A DNA stretch of 64,000 bases, from the NCBI RefSeq assembly GCF_023078275.1, contig NC_062983.1, forward strand, positions 11,773,001-11,837,000. The letters are read 5' to 3'. The stretch's first letter is position 1, and each line of letters starts with the position of its first letter. Position numbers and translations under genes: made by a program. This stretch comes from Leguminivora glycinivorella (lineage: Eukaryota > Arthropoda > Insecta > Lepidoptera > Tortricidae). Shown here piece by piece: positions 53,482 to 64,000 of this stretch. Under the pieces are notes generated by a model that searched no databases, was not told where the DNA came from, and was given only the letters and a program-made list of their open reading frames with translations.

Positions 53482-56400
53482 ATGGTACTCCAAAATACTG
53501 GGAAATATCGATCTGACAAAGAAGAGCCTAATAAGCGAGATGCAGGCACATCTTCGAGCTCACGGTACTTAATTTACACAATTTTATTTACCCATATTCA
53601 ACAACTTAAATCTGCTGTCTGTATAATGTAAAATTATTTTTGATTCATAGCGAGGAATCTTCCGAATCCCGGATCCGTGTCGCGCTGGAGAATGATAGAA
53701 TCGATTCCAAGTATGGCTTCGACAGAGTACGCGATACCAAAGAGCGAACAGGTTACCTGATCAACATGCACACGGTAAAGCTTTATTTGTATAATCAATT
53801 CCTTTCCTTAAGCTTAATCAATATTTGGAGTTATCGTAAGCATGGAAATTCAATGTCAGTCTAAATTACAGACCTAACAATTATTCTTATTTCTGCTTAC
53901 TATGACAAGTCAAGGACTCACCAAATTAAACTATAAATATTTTCATAAATATCTTTCTTTATTGTAAAAACATAAACTTGAGACAGACCAAATGTCTCAT
54001 TTCAGGCTGAAGTCCTAGATGAAGACAAGCGTTTGGTCGCAGCCATGGACTACTACTTCATAGAGATGGACGGCAGCCGGTTCAAGATCTCCCTGACATT
54101 CCAGCCATACTTCCTCCTGCTTGCCCGTAAGGAGTGCGAGCAGGAAGTCATACAGTACCTGTCCAAAAAGTTTGCTGGCACCATTCATAAAATAGAAGTT
54201 ATTGAGAAAGAAGATTTGGATTTGGTATGTCACATGAAAGGAGATTAAATTTAATATTTAGGCATAAACCCCTCGAATGCCTTTAAGCTGATTGTATGCA
54301 TATGGTATGGAATACTACAAAAAGTTATGTCATAAAAGCTGCAGTCACATGATCAGTGATTGAAATTTGACAATGAAATAATGTTCATCATCCTCCTTGT
54401 GTTATCCCAGCATTTCCCACAGCTCATGGAAGCCTGGGGTCTGCTTTGCAATTAATTCCAAGATTTGGCATAGGTAATGTTAAACTGAGTAAATGTTGGT
54501 AGCAAACCAGCATACTTACAGGCCTTACAGCTCACCTTTTTGCTGACACATATAGTAAGTTGAGATGGGCCGAATATTCGGTAAATATTCGGTATTCGGC
54601 ATATTCGGCAAGTTTTTCAATGTTCGTATTTGGCCAAATAGTTTGGTTATATTGCCGAATATTTACCGAATAAACAAAGTAAATAAGTAGCGTAAGTTGT
54701 TTCGTAATTCATCAGATAATTACATCCTATTTCAGCATTCTAAGGAACCACCAAAGGGAGTTAAAAAAGCGTTAAAATATACCTACAATAATTAATTTAA
54801 TTATGTAAAAAAGTAAAATAACGTAGCTTAACATACAAAAACCAAAATTTTCTTGTGCACTAAATTGTAGGAACATTAAGAGCCTTAGTATCCATTACTT
54901 ACTTACCAATCATTGAAATGTTTTGAAATGTTTTTAGCCAGGATTTAAAATTTGGCAGAACCGAATATTCAGTTCGGTAACAGCTGAACCGAATGTTCGG
55001 CCGAATATTCGTATTCGGTAAAGTCCGTATTCGGCCCATCTCTATAAGTAAGTAAGTAAGTAATTATTTTTTATTGCACCATTTTAGCATTTTAGTATTA
55101 TAGTCTGTTTTTTTTACTGTTTGTTTTTACTGTTTATGGTTTATGTTGATGTGTGTGTGCAAATAATAGTTATTTGTTATACAAGGGGGCAAAGTTGTAT
55201 TTTAACGCCGAGTGTGGAATTGAAAAACGAGCAAGTGGAAGGATTCTATAGTTGAACCACGAGCGAAGCGAGTGGTTCGAGAATAGAATCCTGAACTTGC
55301 GAGTTTTTTAACACACGAGAAGTAAAATACATTTGCACCAGTGTAACACAAAACTTTTCCCCTCACTATAGCGAGGAAACTACAACGCAAAAAATGCGTT
55401 TATCACTGCTTCCAGTAGTTCCACAGGTGGTAAATAATCTTTATTACTAGATTCACCTACTTTTATCAATTTTAAAGCAGTTAAATTGACTTTATTCAAG
55501 GTCAAATTACTTTACCCACTAGTGGATAAAATGCGTTTTTACCCGCTGGTATTAAAGGACAAAACACGTGTTTCCGAGTTAGTGAGGGGAAAAATCTTTT
55601 TCTTTCTCACCTGATAGTAAGTGATTACAACAGTCTTATAGGTATGGTATATCAATCACATTTTTATTATCCAGGTCCACACAGCTATTGAACTTTTCCT
55701 TTTATTTTTTGCCAGTTGTTTTGTATGCTTGCTATACAAACAAGTAATTGTTAATAATGTGGTATTACAGCTAAATCACCTCTCAGGGCTCAAGCAGCGT
55801 TACCTGAAGCTTTCTTTCATGTCACAAAACGAGATGATGAAAGTGCGGCGCGAGGTCCTGACGGCTGTCAACAAAAATAAGGTGAAATAATAGTTCTTAA
55901 TTTGTGTTTTTAGCAAGGTAAGTAATCTGGACATGTTTTTGTTGAAAAACATGATCGAAAAATAAGATGATTGAAGATCCATAAAAATTATTATAAAATA
56001 TTATGAGACTGATCATTTTATATTCTTTTGGTTTATAGCCATAATTAAAATTATTTCAAGTCTTTATCCTTAAACGTTTTTGTTAGTGAAACTAAAGGTG
56101 CTGTCACACGGGCAACACAATTGCCAGCAATTCACATACCAAATCCACGTTTGCTCCATAGTTCGTTGGTGCATATTGAACAAACGTGGCAATGGTATGT
56201 GAATTGTTGTCAATTGTGTTGCCCGTGTAACAGCACCGTAATAGCGGGAAGTTTTGCAGGCAAGAAAGTGTTAATATTATTTCTTATGAGCTTATTCTCT
56301 TGTGATGTATTTTTAACAAGCAGAAACGTCTGCTAACGATTCTAAACATTTTTATATTAAAGGAAAAAATGGAAAAATTTACGCTTCCGGCGGGACTTGA

Positions 56401-59400
56401 ACCCGCATCATTTGCAATCCGTGCAAGGCTCTTAACCAATTAAGCTACGGAAGCCACGCCGGACATCGCAAATCTTTCCATGCCTTTCCTTATGTACACA
56501 CGTCTTGGGGTGACGTCTAGCGCCATCTACCGACAGACTATTACATCTTGTAACGGCACTAATTAATTGTAATTTAGTATGGGTTAGCACATTGTTACTG
56601 GTGAATTCTCAATATAACTTGAGACTCCAGTGCCGTTACAAGATGTAATAGTCTGTCGGTAGATGGCGCTAGACGTCACCCCAAGACGTGTGTACATAAG
56701 GAAAGGCCTGGAAAGATTTGCGATGTCCGGCGTGGCTTCCGTAGCTTAATTGGTTAAGAGCCTTGCACGGATTGCAAATGATGCGGGTTCAAGTCCCGCC
56801 GGAAGCGTAAATTTTTCCATTTTTTCCTTTAATATAAAAATCTCTTGTGATGGTTTAAAAAAATGTTTATATTGATAGGAATCGCAAAATGATTTCGTAT
56901 TTGCATACAGGAAAGGACAAAAACAATCACTCACTGTTTGGTTCCATTTATATTTAAAAAAAAATCTATTACTTCTTGACTGTAATTCCAGGAGCGAGAG
57001 AAAAAGGACGCCATTTACGCAGAAATGTTGACGAACGCGCTCACCAGCGCGGCGGCCATCGAACACGCCAAGAAGACCACAGACCACATGGAAAATATAC
57101 TAGACATCAGGTATAATTTTATAAAGTGTAGCTTTGATGGTCAGCACAGCCGTCTTCTATTTTTCTTGTGATGTAGGTCTGGTTCTGTATGGACTTATGT
57201 ATTTAGTTCCATTATTGCCTACAAGCGATGATGATTCTAATGCCTATTTGAGAATTAGGTAAGATTAGGGATTATAAATAGTTAGTTGGCTCAAAAGCCC
57301 CGGCAGACTGGTGCCTTCACTCCTAGTCTTACTTCTCACCAAAAAACAATTTGACAAATAAGTACACGATCTTCGGATTGGAAGCCGCATTACCTTGTCG
57401 ATCGGCTAGTATGTTTTTTTATCATCATAGGAATTCCATGATATAAGTAATTAATTATTAATCCATACTATATCTATACTTCTATATACTATTATAAATG
57501 GGAAAGTGTGTGTGTCTGTTTGTTTGTCCGTCTTTCACGGCAAAACGGAGCGACGAATTGACGTGATTTTTTAGGTGGAGATAGTTAAAGGGATAGAGAG
57601 GACATGGGCTACTTTTTGTCTTTTTCTAACCCCCCCACTTCCCTTAAATGAGGGGTGGAAGTTTGTATGGAGCATTCTGCAATTTTCGAATTGAGCGCGA
57701 GCGAAGCCGCCGGCAATAGCTATTTCCGTATAAAATCAATTTGGCATTTTAAGTTCTCTAAAATAAAAAAATATCTAACTTATTTTATAACTTCTTCCAC
57801 CAGAGAACACGACGTACCATACCACGCTCGCGTATCCATCGACATGAAGATATTCTGTGGCTCCTGGTATACCATCAAAAGCCGCGGCACGGAGACCCCG
57901 CTCTTCACCAAACGCGACGACATCCTAGAACGCCCGGACCCCATCGTGCTCGCCTTCGACATAGAAACCACCAAGCTACCTCTCAAGTTCCCTGACTCGC
58001 AGACTGACCAGATTATGATGATCTCTACATGATAGACGGGCAAGGATATTTGATAACGAATAGAGAGATCATATCGGTGGATGTTGAGGATTTTGAGTAC
58101 ACGCCTAAGCCTGAGTTTGAAGGGTAAGTGTTGCTTGACTTTACAGGATGTAAAATAAATCAATCAATGTAAATAAACTTGCTATGGTGCCAGACGTAGG
58201 AATAAGTTTACCTAGTATTTTTTAAGTGAAAGAAGTAATAGAACAATATCTAGAAAGACTATCCTTTCTTCCAATATCATGTTATATCTTATGTTTAATC
58301 TGAACCTTCTAATGTACTAGTTATAATTGTATAAAATGCTATTTTGTATCTACCGCATAAGTGCCTTGGCACCCTAGCTGTAAGTTTATGCATGAGTAAA
58401 TAAATAAATGAGAAATGGGAAATATCCAATAAATGAATTGTGCGTGTTATTTTTTTTTACAGGCAATTCATAATATTCAATGAAGCAAACGAAATGGCTT
58501 TGATTCAGAAGTTCTTTGATCACATTATGGACGTAAAACCACATATTTTTGTCACTTATAACGGTAAGCATTTTTCTGTAGGTGTATCTATGGTATGGTA
58601 GATACCACATCACTTGAGCATCAATTTAATCCAGTCCTTTGAAGGATCCATCATACCTACTTAAATTTTTTTATCGTTCTGGGAAGTACCCGTACGTCGT
58701 AGTGTGAAGTTTTAATGTCGACACCAAAACTGATGATGCTACAAACAAACACACACACACATACTTCGGCCAATCGGCTTCGGGTAATCACGTCAACCGC
58801 GATAGCTGGAGACCCGGGTTCGATTCCCGGCTTCGTCGCTTTTTCTTTGATGTATGGTCTCTATTTCAGTTTAGTATAAACTTCTAACTTCATAGCACTA
58901 GGGACCAATTTTAAACCAACGAAAATCTACAAACTATCTAATATTATTGCATTTACATTGTAGGTGATTTCTTCGACTGGCCGTTCGTGGAGGCCCGCGC
59001 GGCCATACTGGGTCTGGATATGAAGCAGGAGATCGGCTTCAGCAAGATCGCCGCGCGCGACGGCACCTACGCGTGCCGCCCCGCCATGCACATGGATTGT
59101 CTCTGGTACACACACACACACACACATACACACATGCTAGCTGGAACGAGAGTCCGTTATGTAAACATAAACATATTTTTTATTGAAAACAAGTATTGCA
59201 TATTTACATTACATCCAACAAATACTTAAAATTATCGATGATTTACATTTGCCCGAACTAAGGAAACCCTGTGTTCCAGGCGAGAAGTACGGCAAAACAA
59301 GGTTCAAACTTAATTTAATTTAATTTTAATGTTCACTTACAAAATTTATTTATTTATCTTTTATGTTTAGACCTACCTATTACCTATCTATATTCATTTT

Positions 59401-62400
59401 ATAACTAATAGTAGATTCTCTGTGTCTTCGTACGTCATATTTTGGAGGGCTTTTCGGAGAGTTTCCTTACACTTCGTGTAGCTAAGTGAGTATAAATCCA
59501 AAATTGCATTAAGCTTGTTATATAGAAAACTGCGACTGCGTTGAGGATCTAACTACCCAGCACATAGTCGAACGATGCCCAAAGAGACGTTTCTAAGGCA
59601 GCCCGGTGGATCTCTATACCAACTTGACACCTGACGCGATCAGTTGGTTGCGTAACCTGGATGTCGACTTATAATATTAATTGTCTACAAGTATACGCCA
59701 TACGCTTAAATCTAGCACATGCACGATATGCACATGAAGCAAGAATCTTGGTGATGATTATAAAAAAAAGTTCCAGCGTTACATACGTGCAAATGTCTTT
59801 AACGAAAAACGGGAACAGTCATCGTCATAAAGAAGTGATGATTTCTGTACCTTGTCGCTTTTAATCGTTTGACAATTTCGTATGACATTTTAATCAAGAC
59901 GTAATATGACAAGGTAAGTATAGAAATCATGCCGGTGACTGATCAATGCCCCTTAAGGCGCAACGTAAGCGAATTGCTAAAATGGAAAGAAGCCCCCGTT
60001 TGAATACAGGAATTTTAGGAAGTAAATATACTTTTGTTACTAACTGGATTTATAGAACAAAAAAGTGCGTTAAGGACAATAACAGTGAAAGAGATATTGC
60101 GAAAGAATTTATATATCGACGTCCCGCTCTTGCCTGTTTTTAGGGTTCCGTAGTCAACTAGGAACCTTTATAGTTTCGCCATGTCTGTATGTCCGTCCGT
60201 CCGTCCGTCCGCGGATAATCTCAGTAACCGTTAGCACTAGAAAGCTGAAATTTGGTACCAATATGTATATCAATCACGCCAACAAAGTGCAAAAATAAAA
60301 AAATGAAAAAAAAATGTTTTATTAGGGTACCACATGTAAAGTGGGGGCTGATATTTTTTTTCATTCCAACCCCAACGTGTGATATATTGTTGGATAGGTA
60401 TTTATTGGGTTGGTAAGAAAGTAATGAGCGATCGATTGAATTCCACATAAAATTTTTGAGAGAGTTCTAGAATCTTCTATGGTCGAAAGTATATAAAGGG
60501 CGAGTCGCACAGTTTCTCGTCAGTCATTCACTAGCTGTCGCCGAGCTAATATAAGGAAGAAATGGACGAATTAAAAGTGCATGTAAGGCATTGCTTACTA
60601 TATGAATTTCAGTCTGGCCATTTAGCCGCCGAAGCAGTGCGTAATATATGTCAGCGTGTTGCTCCTGAAGTTGTGTCTGAGGCCACGGCGAAACGATGGT
60701 TCCAGCGGTTTCGTAGTGGCGACTTTTCATTATCAGATCAACCTAAGTCTGGTCGACCGGTGAAGATTGATGTAGCCAAATTAAAAACCTTAATTGAAGG
60801 AGATCCGAGGCTAACGAGTCGAACTCTTGCTACCAAGTTAGGCTGCTCTCATGTAACACATTTACACGAGTTGGGAAAAAACTATAAATACAGTGTTTGG
60901 ATACCGCACGAACTTGATAGACATCAACTAAACCGCCGTGCCGATATCTGCATACAACTTCTGTCTTTTCGCCGCACATTCAACTGGTTGGACCATCTTA
61001 TCACTGGAGATGAAAAATGGGTCTTATATATAAATCACACACGCAAACGTCAGTGGCTAGCTCCAAACGAAAAAGGAATAGAGGCACCAAAAACAGAGTC
61101 TCACCCGAAAAAAGTTATGCTGACCGTTTGGTGGGATATTCATGGTATTATTCACTGGGAATAATCGCTCCTAAAGGAAAAAAATGCGTCCCCCCACAGC
61201 ATCTAACTTTGAAATGAAATGAAATGAAATGAAATATTTATTTTCCAAGTAGGCATATTACAATGCGCTTATGAACGTCAAATAAAACTACGCCGGCTCT
61301 AACCCTACGCCTCAGCCTCGAGAAGATTTCAGTCCCCCTCAGTTGGAGGAGGCACATATCATAGTTGTTATTTGTAAAGTAGGAGGTACACTATGGGACC
61401 GGCAAGAAACTCGGCGGGCCACTTCTTTTCAAAACATTACATCTTATATTTGACATGCATTAAAAAAAAACAAGATACAATTTAATAAGCAAAAGTATTC
61501 ATAAAAAAAAATATTAACACAACAAAATTATACAAAGTACAAAGCTATTATGATTATTAATAAGAGATGTTAGAGATGTATAGAGTCTCTAAGTGTCAAA
61601 GTACATCTAAAAAAATTATACATGAAGAAAAAAAAGTAATCGTTAAACATATTTGCTACAGCATGAGGGCAATGTATTGTGGTGTTTTGGTGTTTTAGCG
61701 TAATATTTTTTAAATTACATTTAGGCCGAATAACTAAAATAACTTTAGAGTTGTAAAAGACTCTTGTTGTCTTAAGCAAAGGAAAAAAAAAATAATATTA
61801 AGTATACTTAATCTACTTTTTTACCTTGGAGATGTATATGGTCTCCAAGAGTCAGAAAGAAAAATAAACAAACAGTACTATTAGGTGCAAATTTGTTCTG
61901 TACTTAAACTTATTTAGTATTTTATACAAACTATCATAGAAGAGATCCATTTCTCGGCCGACTCTATATAGAGTTATCACCACTACATTTGGTTCTAGTT
62001 CCACAGCACAACATTCTATCACATTATCTATTGATAGGAGTCCGATACGTCCGTCCGCTCTTTGTAGGACCGAACAGAGTGCCTCAACGTAATCTCATTC
62101 AAAATTAATGTTACATAGAATAGCATAGCCCCTATTAGCTGAAACAGACCGGTCTTCACAAACAGCACCCGTTCACGAATATGGCGCGCATCTCAGCCAT
62201 CGCCTCCCTCAACCTTCATTCGGGAAGGTGGCGACCCGATCAACGACGTCACCGTAAGCAAAGACTTTTTAGCGAGCATGACATGTTCAAGCTGTCCGGG
62301 CTGTATTAAATATTCCAATAATATATTCCCTTTTGAACCATAAGTTTAAAAAATATGAAAAAAATCACAAAAGTAGAACTTTATAAAGACTTTCTAGGAA

Positions 62401-63682
62401 AATTGTTTTGAACTTGATAGGTTCAGTAGTTTTTGAGAAAAATACGGAAAACTACGGAACCCTACACTGAGCGTGGCCCGACACGCTCTTGACCGGTTTT
62501 TTCCTCCAAAACCTAACCAATCAGAATGAAGTGAGAGATTCTGAATTAAAATAAAATATTATGTCGAATTGTTTAGTTTTTTAAAGGCTAATTTGACCTT
62601 TTTTTTCGGCATAATCAATTCTGTACTTGTTTTAGTTGGGTGAAGCGAGACTCTTACCTGCCGGTGGGGTCCCAGGGTCTGAAGGCCGTGGCTAAAGCCA
62701 AGCTGCGCTACGACCCCGTGGAACTCGACCCTGAGGACATGTGCCGCATGGCTGCCGAGCAGCCGCAGGTAATCTCTAATTTATTGTATTGGACTTGAAC
62801 GATATCCTCTTGTCGCCCAATGTACACTTAGAATTATATGTTACTAGCTTTTGCCCGCGGCTACGCTCGCGTTAGAGGGAGACAAAAAGTAGCCTATGTC
62901 ACTTTCCATCCCTTCAACTATCCCCACTTAAAAAATCACATTACGGTAAGAGCGTGCAAGTTTCAATTCGGAGGTCGCGGGCTCGAACCCCGGCTCGTAC
63001 CAATATGTTTTTCGGAACTTATGTGCGAAATGTCATTTGATATTTGTCAGTCGCTTTTCGGTGAAGGCAAACATCGTGAGGAAACCAGACCAATTCTAAT
63101 AACGCCTAGTTACCCTTTGGGTTGGAAGGTCAGATGGCAGTCGCTTTCGTAAAACTAGTGCCTACGCCAAATCTTGGGATTAGTTGTCACAGCGGACCCC
63201 AGGCTCCCATGAGCCATGGCAAATGCCGGGATAACGCAAGGAGGATGATGATGACTACATGGGTAAACATATAATTATGACGACCGGTCTAGCTCGGTCG
63301 GTAGTGTCCCTGCCTGCTAAGCCGCGGTCCTGGGTTCGAATCCCGGTAAGGGCATTTATTTGTGTGATGAGCACAGATATTTGTTCCTGAGTCGTGGATG
63401 TTTTCTATGTATATAAGTATGTATTTATCTATTTAAGTATGTATATCGTCGCTTAGCACCCATAGTACTAGCTATGCTTAGTTTAGGGCTAAGTTGATCT
63501 GTGTAAGGTGTCCCCAATATTTATTTATATATCTTCACTTAATGTTTATACTTGATTTTTGCCGGCAGGTGCTGTCAAACTACTCGGTGTCGGACGCCGT
63601 GGCCACGTATTACTTGTACATGAAGTACGTGCACCCCTTCATATTCGCTCTCTGCACGATTATCCCTTTGGAGCCAGATGAG
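53482..63682 (+). CDS. POLE: DNA polymerase epsilon catalytic subunit, N-terminal 489 codons (3' end off window)
   Basis: Leading-strand replicative polymerase with proofreading. Ten exons: 53482-53564, 53651-53774, 54006-54224, 55771-55881, 56992-57110, 57804-58123, 58463-58563, 58964-59105, 62636-62768 and 63569-63682. Diagnostic segments are [30 protein letters not shown] and [17 protein letters not shown]. Proofreading motifs are [14 protein letters not shown] (Exo I, Asp ~271 and Glu ~273), [14 protein letters not shown] (Exo II) and [20 protein letters not shown] (Exo III). Exo catalytic acids are intact. One base is missing after 58025, where ISYMID is expected. The sequence jumps frame in exon 6, and total exon length is one base short. 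The exon 8 donor runs into a CA microsatellite. Polymerase domains lie beyond the window. Confidence 0.96.
54386..54478 (-). repeat. SINE 3' fragment, minus strand
   Basis: Inverse of the 3' part of the SINE at 62940-63256 (GCCAAATCTTGG, ACCCCAGGC, GGGATAACACAAGGAGGATG-like). In POLE intron 3. Confidence 0.75.
54552..55046. mobile_element. TIR element with GGCCGAATATTCGG-rich ends
   Basis: GAGATGGGCCGAATATTCGG at the left and TCCGTATTCGGCCCATCTCT at the right. Both ends carry several CGAATATTCG subrepeats. About 490 bp in POLE intron 3. Flanks (ATATAGTAAGTT, TATAAGTAAGTA) hint at a target duplication but are simple sequence. Confidence 0.7.
55203..55316. repeat. Palindromic 'CGAGCGAAGCGAG' repeat
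   Basis: AACGCCGAGTGTGGAATTGA and GGATTCTATAGTTGAACCAC are mirrored at the right (GGTTCGAGAATAGAATCC, TTAACACACG). In POLE intron 3. Confidence 0.65.
56097..56243. repeat. Palindromic MITE, ~147 bp
   Basis: AGGTGCTGTCACACGGGCAA plus CACAATTG at the left is mirrored by CAATTGTGTTGCCCGTGTAA plus CAGCACC at the right. Inner blocks (CACATACCA, CCACGTTTG) also pair. POLE intron 4. Confidence 0.85.
56354..56842. repeat. Inverted pair of tRNA-like SINE units (foldback)
   Basis: Arms of about 205 bases (56354-56560 and 56632-56842) are near-perfect inverses around a 70-base centre. Each arm has a tRNA-like head with matched acceptor ends (GCTTCCG ... CGGAAGC), an A-box-like TAGCTTAATTGGTTAAGAG and a B-box GGGTTCAAGTCCCGCC. 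Each continues through GATGTCCGGC to GTAGATGGCGCTAGACGTCA. The anticodon loop reads ACGGATT with C at position 33, so it is not a working tRNA. POLE intron 4. Confidence 0.85.
57480..57722 (-). repeat. Interspersed 'GCTTTTGCCCGCGGC'-family repeat, inverted copy
   Basis: Inverse relative of 3045-3228, with TCTTTCACGGCAAAACGGAG and GGGCTACTTTTTGTCTTTTT. Ends ~80 bases from POLE exon 6. Confidence 0.7.
58770..58842 (+). repeat. tRNA-like SINE head, degraded
   Basis: Ends in GAGACCCGGGTTCGATTCCC GGCTTCGTCGC, a B-box in the same setting as 25318-25390. The A-box half is poor. POLE intron 7. Confidence 0.5.
59106..59143. repeat. CA microsatellite starting at the POLE exon 8 donor
   Basis: The intron begins GTACACACACACACACACAC, so the 5' splice site is the edge of a CA/CACAT repeat of about 35 bases. 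Confidence 0.8.
59525..59672 (+). pseudogene. Non-LTR RT C-terminal fragment
   Basis: Reads [20 protein letters not shown], a stop codon, then [14 protein letters not shown] and a stop. The Cys/His motif followed by the A-I-x-W-L-x-N-L-D ending is typical of Jockey-type ORF2 C-termini. A 5'-truncated remnant with one internal stop. POLE intron 8. Confidence 0.7.
60405..61159 (+). mobile_element. Mariner transposon, 3'-truncated
   Basis: Starts TTGGGTTGGTAAGAAAGTAA, a mariner-type TIR, after a TA. It then encodes an N-terminal 200 codons of transposase (see next entry). The right half, with the other TIR, is gone: the sequence passes directly into the host repeat near 61160. Confidence 0.85.
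60562..61164 (+). pseudogene. Mariner transposase, truncated
   Basis: 200 codons. N-terminal helix-turn-helix DNA-binding region (residues ~1-110, with [20 protein letters not shown] and GRPVKI), the WxPHEL linker (VWIPHELD), then catalytic segments [13 protein letters not shown] (first Asp) and [11 protein letters not shown] (second Asp). The third acidic residue of the DD34D triad lies beyond the break, so it cannot be active. A few residues also seem to be missing near [11 protein letters not shown] compared with the usual pattern. Confidence 0.93.
61207..62331 (-). repeat. LINE fragment with (TTTCA)n tail, minus strand
   Basis: On the minus strand its 3' end is ...GGAAAATAAATATTTCATTT, followed by a TTTCA repeat. 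Upstream lies GCCGAGTTTCTTGCCGGTCC, a phrase I recall from many lepidopteran LINE 3' UTRs. The 61770-62331 half has no clear homology. It separates parts of repeat copy B. Confidence 0.6.
62843..62938 (+). repeat. 'GCTTTTGCCCGCGGC' repeat, truncated copy
   Basis: Matches the first ~95 bases of 3045-3228 and is cut where the SINE at 62940 begins. Confidence 0.75.
62940..63256 (+). repeat. tRNA-derived lepidopteran SINE
   Basis: B-box GGGCTCGAACCCCGGCTCGT, then TTTTTCGGAACTTATGTGCG, CAGTCGCTTTTCGGTGAAGG and CATCGTGAGGAAACC. The tail is GGATAACGCAAGGAGGATGA followed by TGATGA. This matches my memory of an abundant moth SINE family. A fragment is at 54386-54478. POLE intron 9. Confidence 0.85.
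63278..63535 (+). repeat. Intact tRNA-derived SINE (reference copy)
   Basis: A-box-like TCTAGCTCGGTCGGTAGTGT and B-box GGGTTCGAATCCCGG, then GTGTGATGAGCACAGATATT, TCGTCGCTTAGCACCCATAG, and a 3' end CTGTGTAAGGTGTCCCCAAT plus AT tail. This is the uninterrupted version of the split SINE at 14938-16020. It ends ~35 bases before POLE exon 10. Confidence 0.88.
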
Positions 63683-63769
63683 GTAAGCTTTACCATACAG
63701 CCGGGCAAAAATGAATAGAAATTTTGTCTTACCTGTGTTCACGAATAAACGTTTATTCTATTCTATTCT

Positions 63770-63862
63770 AAATTAAAAAGTGGCGTCGTCTCTTTCTAAT
63801 CAATATGTTTAAGAGAACGGGATGACATGGTGATGCCACTTTTTAATTCATATTCTTTTTTG
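63770..63862. repeat. Hairpin in POLE intron 10
   Basis: AAATTAAAAAGTGGCGTCGT and its approximate inverse (GGTGATGCCACTTTTTAATT) around a ~50-base loop. Confidence 0.65.
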
Positions 63863-64000
63863 GCCCGGCTGAGAAGCCATTAACTTTAGCACATCTGAAA
63901 ATACTACCTTGTAGTTTCCTGGAGAATCATGACAAAGATGAATTCTAATCTCTTTTGATTAATTTTAAATCATTCATTAAGTCTTATCAATTAATATTTA

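Larger units (their letters stand above)
60139..62466. repeat. AGGGTTCCGTAG repeat, copy B, split by two insertions
   Basis: Parts at 60139-60400, 61160-61206 and 62332-62466 align in order with copy A (230-671), including AAAGCTGAAATTTGGTACCA and GAAAATTGTTTTGAACTTGA. The gaps are a mariner fragment and a LINE fragment. POLE intron 8. Confidence 0.85.

Noticed and set aside
56738..56812. Possible tRNA gene
   Set aside because: Acceptor and T arms pair, but the anticodon loop lacks T at position 33. The same unit exists as an inverted copy 300 bases away with shared non-tRNA flanks, so it is a SINE head.

Overview
This window is nuclear DNA from an insect, most likely a moth or butterfly. 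Genes have introns and are widely spaced. The space between exons is packed with tRNA-derived SINEs, non-LTR retrotransposon tails, TTAA- and hAT-type short elements and long foldbacks of kinds I associate with Lepidoptera. I could not search a database, so the species is not named.

Six host genes are supported by exon-by-exon reading with in-phase GT/AG junctions. From left to right they are: (1) the 3' part of a multi-exon CYP3-clan-like cytochrome P450 (+, 743-5148, its first exons lie off the left edge); (2) a complete tandem paralogue with matching intron positions (+, 6002-11994), carrying one single-base frameshift; (3) ETFB, electron transfer flavoprotein beta subunit (+, 12721-19134); (4) DCAF10, a WD40 substrate receptor for CUL4-DDB1 ubiquitin ligase (-, 41998 to 20193, 12 exons over about 22 kb); (5) GLE1, the mRNA-export factor, as one uninterrupted exon (-, 47653 to 45704); (6) the first ten exons of POLE, the DNA polymerase epsilon catalytic subunit (+, 53482-63682, running off the right edge), also with one single-base frameshift. 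These genes are not a pathway. They cover detoxification, mitochondrial electron transfer, ubiquitin ligation, mRNA export and replication.

ETFB and DCAF10 are tail to tail. GLE1 and POLE are head to head. The GLE1-POLE gap holds a nearly complete 5.4-kb non-LTR retrotransposon (ORF1 with zinc knuckles; ORF2 with endonuclease, reverse transcriptase and RNase H; one frameshift). Two E2F-like sites lie at the GLE1 side of this gap, now about 5.5 kb from POLE.

Mobile DNA explains most of the rest. Highlights are: a 3-kb TTAA-flanked DNA transposon in ETFB intron 3 that was itself hit by a SINE containing two further elements; a near-perfect palindrome with about 680-bp arms in DCAF10 intron 11; a 2-kb retroelement carrying only a gag-like ORF, inserted inside another repeat; a foldback built of degenerate ~15-nt CAAA-type units, nested in a TIR element that ends about 20 bp from a DCAF10 splice donor; a cluster of at least five copies of one ~230-bp TIR element upstream of DCAF10; and a truncated mariner inside another interspersed repeat in a POLE intron. 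Exon boundaries come from reading the sequence by eye. Repeat edges are approximate to a few bases unless a target-site duplication is given.
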